NCBI GenBank assembly: GCA_040954595.2
Contig: CM082597.2
Coordinates: 7,688,001 to 7,752,000 of the forward strand
Length of the DNA stretch: 64,000 bases
Direction: 5' to 3'
Source of the DNA: Balanoglossus misakiensis
Taxonomy: Eukaryota; Hemichordata
Shown: positions 57,109 through 64,000 of the stretch, piece after piece
Numbering within the stretch: the stretch's first letter is position 1
How the letters are laid out: the number at the start of each line of letters is the position of its first letter
Program-made: the position numbers and the translations under genes
Notes under the pieces: model-generated
What the model was told of the DNA's origin: nothing
Seen by the model: the letters and a program-made list of their open reading frames with translations, nothing else
The model's database searches: none

Positions 57109-60100
57109 CTGTGTAAAACCAAACAAAAATAACAACGGATCATTTACAATGATAAACTGTTTAAAGGTATACGGTCACCTATGGAAAATTAGCAATAGTT
57201 ACCATGGCAAATTGAGGACTAGCCAATCACAGATTTTCAGTGGGTGGCACACGCGAAAAAAAGAGCGCCACCATATATTCTCAACTATGCCATTTCAGCC
57301 ATATATAGGCGTATGTAAATTGGAGATGACTGTATACCTTTAATCTATCTATCCATATATGATTTTTTTATAAGAAAAGACAAAGTTACTATCAATGTAA
57401 CAGTGCTACTTGCAAAGAAATGTATGTAAAATTGACAATTTACAGAATATTTGGGTAAACATCACACACATCTTTGTGCAACAACTGTTAGTAAAAATGT
57501 TCAATCTGGACAATCTGATTAAAATCATAATAAAGTAAAAAATGGGCGAATTTTTCACGTATTTGTGTTTTCCCCCAAAATTCAGCTGATATTTATACGA
57601 TCACAAACACTTTTGGAAAGGTGTAGCACAAATTATTAACATTAATCTTATGTCACATTTGTAAAGCTCTAATTCATTCCTTTACAATTAGGGATGTGTA
57701 TTTTTTGATTGTGGAAGTCCGAATTTAGTTTGGAAAGCGTTAGCAATTGTTAATATGCTAATTTCTTCCTACCTTTAGAATATTACACTGTTGTCTGGCA
57801 TTGATTCTAATCAACATTCCGGCTTTTCCACAGGTGTCAATTTCTTCTCCGTCCCTACAACTGCACGGAATTGGAGTTTTGGCCAACCAGGAATTACCAA
57901 ATGCAGAAGCTGATCGGTGAACAGTTCCATTGACATCCCTGAAATGTGTTGCATTTAAACCTGCATTAGTTGTGGTATTGGAAATTCTTTGAAATAGTTG
58001 TGTTTGGTCATTAAAACATACACACCTCCGACAAACCTGTATCTGTTGGTCTTATTACACTAATCACAATTGTAAATTGCTTGATGTTCAACACATAAGA
58101 TAAAAATATCTGTTGAACATCAAGCAATTTTCATTAAATTATTTTTAGATAATACTGTAAAACACTTTTAGCGAGTATTAATTTTCGCGTTCTCTTATTT
58201 CATTCACTGCATCATTATTCTTAAAAAAAATACGCAACTTTTTATTTTCACGCTATTTTGGTTCTCGCGTGTGTCGAGAAAATTCATTGCTCGCAAAAAT
58301 AAAGTGTTTTACAGTAGTATTACTAATACACTGTTTTTACTCTAAAATGCTCAAAGTAGAAAAATAGGCATGAGGAAAAGAGAGACAGCAAGACAGATGT
58401 TTGAAGTCTCTTAATTTTCCAGAATTGTCGTGTTTCCTGCAGTGACTTTCCAAGGAATTTCAGAGTTTGGATTGAAAATTGATAATACTATTACTAATGT
58501 TTCAGGAGTTAACACTGTACGAACCCTGATGCGTTTATTGATGACAGACTCTCACATTGTACAACCAAATGACTTACATGAAATCATCACCAGGATTATC
58601 ATTGAAGTTGCCACACAGACCACAGAGTCTCCCTTTGTATGTACCATCTGCGGTGACCTCTCCAAAATGGGAGCCATCCCACGACACGCGAATACCAATA
58701 CTTGTATGCACAACCACCATCAACCCTGTCATGTGATAATGGAAAACAAGGTTGTTGATACAAATCAGGTTATATGTCTATTAAAGCCCCTATAGCTGCC
58801 AAATTTCACATATTTTTTCCTCAATAAAATACTTCAAATATGTTCCCTATCCTCTAAAATCTTTACCATTACGCCATATGACTTGCATTTGCATCAGTTT
58901 GGCATCTCTTTGCAATGCATACGACGACAGCTGCGTACTGTTTCTATGGAGGCTTATTAAATCAGTGTGGCACCGTTTTAATACATAACATGTTCAAATT
59001 GCAACATGCAGTCACAATCAGACATCGATAAGGTGTTCATGTTTACCTATGAGTAAGCTTATTTAGATGGAACAATTTCACTTGGGGAAATAAAGTCATG
59101 AAAATAATGCAAAAAGTGACAGCTCTAGAGGCAATTAAATTTGAAAAGATTATGAGTTCATCAGATGTAGGGAGACAGAAGAACACGAAAAGCAAAGACC
59201 AAGTAAAGGAAAAAGTGTTGCGTATCTCTACAATTAACTTTCATCAGATTGACAATGTCAATGTCACTAGGTGTGTTATTTATAATCAGTGATTATCATA
59301 GCAAACTTCAATGGGGTTCACATTGGTCAGTTTATTATGGGGGTCACACACACACACCATTAAGACGGTTCTGAATCGTCTCAGATCAGATACCGTCTTA
59401 AAAAAACACGTGTAGACGGTGCAAGTGGTTCTGAAACGTCTCAGATTTGAGATGGCTTTGCCGGCCAGACCTGAGCTGGTGTAAGGATTAACACCTCTCC
59501 GCAACCCATCGTCTATGGGGCCGAGCCTCAGCGCCTATACATAAACTTTGTGTGTGTGGACACACGCAACTCTAAGGATTAATGCTCTGCGTTTACCATA
59601 GGCAAATAGTGTCTCAATTTTTTCCCTGTATGAACCTGGTATATGTCAGCCCTTTGAATGTGGTTACATGTTTTAAGTTGGCTAAACAATGCAGACATAT
59701 CTAGGTATGAAAAGGGTTAAGTTCGACCTAAAATTTGATTGACTTACCTATTTTTTGTATACTTAGGTCTGGTTCCTGCAAGTAAGGTAATTCTACCAGG
59801 CTTCCATTGACACTTACTGTCAAATCTGGCATAAGGTTGATCACCCAATCAACTAGTCTGATTTGAATGACTTGTGTCCAGGCAACACCATAGGTACTAT
59901 TGCCATCATTCTGAACTATAATCTTAAAGTTATTCTGATAACAATCTTGTAATAAGACATAGGTACATGTCCCTTGGAAGGAGAAGAATTTCCCATCATA
60001 TGTCCGGTAATGAGGATCTCCAAATACAATACACGAGGCAGATTCTGTAAAAAGACGGAATGCAAAAAGACTTAAAGGCATACGCCCATATATGGCTGAA

Positions 60101-63100
60101 ATGGCGTATTTGAGCGTTCTATAGAACACATGGTGGCACTCTTTTTTACGCGTGTGCCACCCACTGAAAATATGTGATTGGTAGCTAGTCCTCAATTTGC
60201 CATGGTAACTATTGCTGATTTTCCATAGGTGACTGTATACCTTTGAGAGTGTCTACTGAAGAATGTTGCTATGATCGCAGCATTGTAACAACAGACGTCA
60301 AATGTTACCAACAATTTGTAAACAAATGATATTCAAAGAATGCTTATTATTTACGTAACACATTCTGGACAGTTTTGAGGTCCCAGAATCACATTCTGTG
60401 TCTCTATTTGACTACTCTTTCTGATTGCTCACATTTGATGATTTGAAGGACTTCCAAAGGCAATCTGGCTGGTGTTGTTTCACATAACAATTTCTTATAT
60501 CTCTTGCATTTTGTAAACAAGTCCAAATCCTTAGACTGTTGCTCCCCGTTGAAATGTAGTTTTATCGACTTTGGTAACATTTCCTGGGTTTATGACACAT
60601 TATGATCACATTATGTCTAAACATGGTATAGTATGCACCCAGACATAAGTGACACACGTCAGCCTCCACTATGTTTTCGTGTAAACTTGGCTGTCAGTTT
60701 TTAATAACCTCATAATATATTGATAATTAGACTCACTTGGAACACATTTCTGGCAGCATTCGCCATCAATATGGCCGATCTCTTCTTCCTGGAAATATAA
60801 ACAACAAATGAATTATTACCACAGTAAATACAAATTGTATATCCACTGAGAAGACACACAATAAAACATCTATAGCACAGTGTCTTCAAATTTTTAATAC
60901 AGAGAAACCTGTCTATTAAGGGCTATCTTGAAAAACCAAATAATGAGAAATTCTTTAATATCTTTTATGAAGTAGGCCAAGAAACTCAGTTCATACCCAA
61001 AACAACAAATCCAGAAAACAGCACAAAGTTAGAGTTACTGGATCTTTAAACTAGTGTTCTCAGGCCCATAAAGTAAAAAATGCAAAACTGTAATGTCTGA
61101 CCATACACTCCTGGATTCATGACAACCTTACCGCTGAGCAAGTCAAAGGTTGACAGACTTCTTGAACGCAGCTCTCTTTACCATTGAAGCAATCACAGAT
61201 GTCGCACCCCACATGCCAAGTTTCACCAGACTGAAAAGTGAAAGTTCAAATTTTGCTGGAAACCCGGTATGCAGATCGTGTGTGTATAATTGGTCTGTCA
61301 TATTTAACCCTAATGCTACTGGGTGTCATACCTGTTCAGAGTCTCAAGTCCCTTAAATAAAATACGTATTTGCCATTTTATCTTCTGTAACGTATTTTGA
61401 CTGTCTTGACATGGCTCTCATACCTACCTAGATACACTTGGTAGTCTGAACCTCCCAGAAAATGAACCAAATTGCACTGGTTTGTACTGTATTGGTCTGA
61501 GGGTCTTGGATAGGCCCTACTGATTAACACGCACTTGGCAGTCTAACAGGCCTGGGAGCCAGGATTCTAGGCACCTTTCAACTGACTTGGCAGCGTTAGT
61601 GTTAATTTACATTTCATTATACATTTGCTGTGCTACACTTATGACCATTCTCTTTACCTCTTTCGTATTTCCACTTGTTTTTTTTGCAGATTACTTGCAT
61701 GATAATGTGTACCAAACAAATAAAAAGAGGTGTATGCCACTTGGTGCAAAGACTGGCATAAATTGCTGGTGAGCTAACACCAATGGCACAGCTCGTCTTG
61801 CATTGTGAAGTCTCAGCAGAATCCATTTTTTCAGAAAATTTATCATATATCTTAGAAATTAAATTGTTACCTGATATCTCCTGCCTTTGTACATACAATA
61901 CGATTCCACAGTAGATCTTGGACAGCAGCTGCCATCTGGTAAAATCTGGTTTTCTAAATCACAGTTGATTTGTTCACAATTGGGTCTTTCACAGGTTACC
62001 TCTCCATCCTTAACAGAAATTCAGAAAACATTGTATGACATTAAGCAGATCGATGGAGAGGATAAAATATTTTCAACAATCCATACAGTGAATGTACCGG
62101 AAAAATAGCAACATTATTCAACAAGTTATACAAGTTATGTGAAAATGTTGCATCACACTTTGATAGAGAAAATGTGCCATTCAAAGTGTCTGCTTGCAGG
62201 TACTGAACCAATTTCAGAATTTTTGATCAATTTTCAGAATTTCTTTTTAATCTTAGGTTTCCTTCAACAGACATAAGTGTTTCCATCACCTAGATGTTTT
62301 CAAAAAGAGTAAGTATTATTTTTGAAAGGTGGAATTCCGAAATTACTGTAAAACATGTTATTTTCGTGAGCAATAAATTTTTCGCGAAATACGCGAGAAC
62401 CAAAATAGCGTGAAAATAAAAAGTCGCATAAATTTTTTTGAAGATAATGATGCAGTGAATGAAATAAGAGAACGCGAAAATTAATACTAGCGAAACAGTG
62501 GCCTCTCTCGATATCGCGAAAATTTCAACTCGCAAAAATAAAGTGTTTTACAGTAGTTTGGAACACGGTTTATAATAATAAACTATACGCAACAAACATT
62601 AGAGGTTCACCAGAAGACAAGGTGTTAGATCAGAAACTTACCAGACATGTGCAAAGGCTGCAAGGATCAGCCAATTGAACAAACTGTTCACCAGTTTTGT
62701 AAATCTGATTCTCAAAGCTACATTCCAAAGGACCTGTAAATGGAACATGACAACTGGTGGTATTATCTAGAGGAAGTGGAAAGTCACTGACTTCTGAAAT
62801 GTTCTGAATACTAGTACTCTCTTAAAAGTGGACTGCCTTCCCTTCCTTCCATATTTCATGCGCACCGTATAAGTAGATTTTGGTTTTGTCCCTCCTTTTC
62901 ACCCAAGCTAGTGTCTTTTCCTGATCTCCGACACAGATTATGGTCGCCGTCATCTTATGTGTTGTTAGGACAGAGCACTGCCTTATGGGATTGACTGTTC
63001 ACTAAATGTCTGTAACCAGCGGCTACAGCTGGAACATGCGTGTGAGACGAGCTAGGCGCTTTGAAGTGCAGTGATCATCTTATGCTCGTGTGCCAAACCA

Positions 63101-63541
63101 GAGACTCTGGTTACAAAAAGTGTATACAGTCATTGCCATAAGACAGTGTGCTGTCCTGACAACAGACAAGATGGCGGCCACCATAATCTGTGACTAATTG
63201 GGAAAAAACAGCAAATTTGGCGCAGAGAAGGGACAAAACTAAAGTCTGGGTGCACATAAAATATGGAAGGAAGCGAAGGCAGTCCACTATTTGAATGTAT
63301 TGAACGCAAACTTTGCAGAATACTTGGATTGGATGCAATGTTTATATTAAATTGCGCACATGTGCAGAAGACGATCGTTGGCCATTAACAGTTGTCACTG
63401 TGAGCAATAAATTGTATAAAGGAATACATATGCTCACTTATATTGAATCTTTTTGTGTTGTAAAAAGTTAACACTGACACATATTGCATACATAAAATGA
63501 CATACATAAAACATACATAAAACATACATACATACATACAT

Positions 63542-63584
<43 letters not shown>

Positions 63585-63895
63585 TACATACATACATACA
63601 TACATACATACATACATACATACATACATACATACATACATACATACATACATACATACATACATACATACATACATACATACATACAGACAGACAGACA
63701 GACAGTCAGACAGACAGACATACAGACGCAACCGATCCCATAAGGGCCCACTGGTATATATATACATATAAACCAAATGGGACCTAAAAACTTACTTGCA
63801 CAGCGTGGACAGCATTCACCTGCATCACGTAGGATTCTATCTTCGTTACATTCTAACTCAGGACACAATTTGACATCACATGAAACATGACCATC
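56126..63895 (-). CDS. bmper: BMPER / crossveinless-2, 3' part (5' end beyond window)
   Basis: Ten exons joined: 63796-63895, 62642-62733, 61871-62008, 61132-61230, 60737-60788, 59748-60044, 58578-58725, 57773-57938, 56928(or 56932)-57108, 56126-56322. Order: half a VWC, two VWC, VWD (FGDPHYRTYDGKFFSFQGTC; later RVSWDG and CGLCGNFNDN), C8 (CNILKGPLF; FYESCLSDMC), TIL (CPKGAVYSECTPACMETC), stop after SQCPNFRK. VWC-VWD-C8-TIL ending just after TIL is the layout of BMPER/CV-2, a secreted BMP-binding modulator; two further VWC and the signal peptide should lie to the right. The GDPH tetrapeptide is the acid-sensitive cleavage site known for this family. The donor of the C8 exon is ambiguous: phase favours GA/GTACAA at 56928 over the stronger GTGAGT at 56932. 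Confidence 0.92.
56387..56596. mobile_element. MITE family B, copy 1
   Basis: TACTGTAAAACACTTTATTT followed by TCGCGAG at the left and CTCGCGAAAATAAAGTGTTT then TACAGTA at the right. 210 bp, rich in CGCGA. Flanking TA suggests a Tc1/mariner-like target (inference). Confidence 0.85.
56604..56710. mobile_element. MITE family A, partial copy
   Basis: AGTTACCATGGAAAGTTGAG and GGCCAATCAGAGATTTT match the internal part of family A; the ends are degraded. Confidence 0.55.
57161..57343. mobile_element. MITE family A, copy 4
   Basis: TTAAAGGTATACGGTCACCT to GACTGTATACCTTTAA: TTAA on both sides with clean inverted termini. In a BMPER intron. Confidence 0.85.
57773..58725 (-). CDS. bmper: BMPER exons: second half of VWD and start of C8
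   Basis: Exon 58578-58725 (SIGIRVSWDGSHFGEVTADG, CGLCGNFNDNPGDDFM) and exon 57773-57938 (SASAFGNSWLA, then INARQQCNILK). Phases 1, 2 and 0 agree with neighbours. Confidence 0.9.
58153..58316. mobile_element. MITE family B, copy 2 (internally deleted)
   Basis: Starts TACTGTAAAACACTTTTAGC and ends AAATAAAGTGTTTTACAGTA. About 45 bp shorter than copy 1 because of a deletion near the left end. Confidence 0.8.
59748..60044 (-). CDS. bmper: BMPER exon: first half of VWD with GDPH site
   Basis: SASCIVFGDPHYRTYDGKFF then SFQGTCTYVLLQDCYQNNF, the canonical VWD start. GDPH is at its expected place directly after the last VWC. Confidence 0.93.
60072..60245. mobile_element. MITE family A, copy 5
   Basis: Starts TTAAAGGCATACGCCCATAT and ends AGGTGACTGTATACCTTTGA. 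The left end is shortened by about 15 bp relative to copy 2. Confidence 0.75.
60737..63895 (-). CDS. bmper: BMPER exons: von Willebrand factor C domains
   Basis: Exons 63796-63895 (CNEDRILRDAGECCPRC), 62642-62733 (CSFENQIYKTGEQF, CSLCTC), 61871-62008 (CERPNCEQINC, GSCCPR, then YCMYKGRRYQ), 61132-61230 (GETWHVGCDICDCFNG) and 60737-60788 (DGECCQKC). The CxxCxC and CCPxC motifs define VWC modules, each split by an intron in its middle. Confidence 0.9.
62344..62555. mobile_element. MITE family B, copy 3
   Basis: TACTGTAAAACATGTTATTT to AAAGTGTTTTACAGTA, with the same CGCGA-rich interior as copy 1, here in inverse orientation. Confidence 0.83.
63520..63725. repeat. CATA/CAGA tetranucleotide microsatellite
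   Basis: Long (CATA)n flanked by (CAGA)n blocks in a BMPER intron. Overlapping MYVC/LSVC reading frames are artefacts. Confidence 0.95.
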
Positions 63896-64000
63896 CTGAC
63901 AGAAAATACACACAGAGACAATAAGACAACAACTCATATGGTTACCAATTGATCATACACTTGTTAAAATTCACACAAAAACATATTTATCAACATCAGT

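Noticed and set aside
1-64000. CRISPR arrays, operons, ribosome binding sites, rRNA or tRNA genes
   Set aside because: The window is animal nuclear DNA; the regular repeats are transposon modules and microsatellites, and no tRNA-like cloverleaf with A/B boxes was noticed.

Overview
The window is eukaryotic, AT-rich and intron-rich. Genes are read here by joining short GT-AG exons whose reading phases match, so no long ORF shows them. Domain content (a BMPER/crossveinless-2 gene, an LDLa-LRR-7TM receptor of the type C LGR class, and polycystin-like C-type lectin plus GAIN/GPS proteins) points to a marine invertebrate animal. An invertebrate deuterostome (hemichordate, echinoderm or lancelet) is my best guess, but a lophotrochozoan is not excluded. 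The phylum is inference only.

Layout. (1) 1-10.7 kb, plus strand: two tandem paralogues. The first is cut by the left edge (exons from 205 to the stop at 1975). The second looks whole (13 exons, 4072-9915). It encodes a hydrophobic N-terminus, two C-type-lectin-like domains, a GAIN-like region and a GPS motif, and stops about 17 codons after the GPS cleavage site with no transmembrane segments. It carries an in-frame TGA in the second lectin domain. (2) 13.5-52.4 kb, minus strand: one very large mosaic receptor. I could join 27 coding exons in phase (5718 nt, about 1905 codons): signal peptide, trefoil, SEA-like region, beta-rich region, EGF, Link-like, F5/8C (discoidin), PAN/apple, CUB, C-type lectin, seven LDLa, LRRNT, three LRRs, RXFP/GRL101-like 7TM, a fragment resembling a degenerate kinase catalytic loop, and a tail with two 33-residue repeats. 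(3) 56.1-63.9 kb and beyond the right edge, minus strand: a BMPER/CV-2 orthologue (2.5 VWC domains seen, then VWD, C8, TIL, stop).

Repeats fill the introns. The largest intron of the receptor (37.3-52.0 kb) holds a 12.6-kb head-to-tail array of modular elements (about 1.2-2.7 kb each). They are packed with perfect DR1-type nuclear-receptor sites, GCCGCCAT, CCAAT and CACGTG motifs, and most end in a GC-rich hairpin matching their own 5' end. A related 671-bp tandem duplication with octamer motifs lies at 35.1-36.5 kb. Several MITE families, a 482-bp foldback element with a 9-bp target duplication, a 1.1-kb element with long inverted repeats, and two decayed LINEs are also present.

The three loci all encode extracellular or cell-surface proteins, but nothing in the sequence shows that they act together. 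The strongest candidates for something undescribed are the mosaic receptor with its degenerate kinase-like tail, the membrane-less GPS proteins, and the DR1-bearing modular elements.
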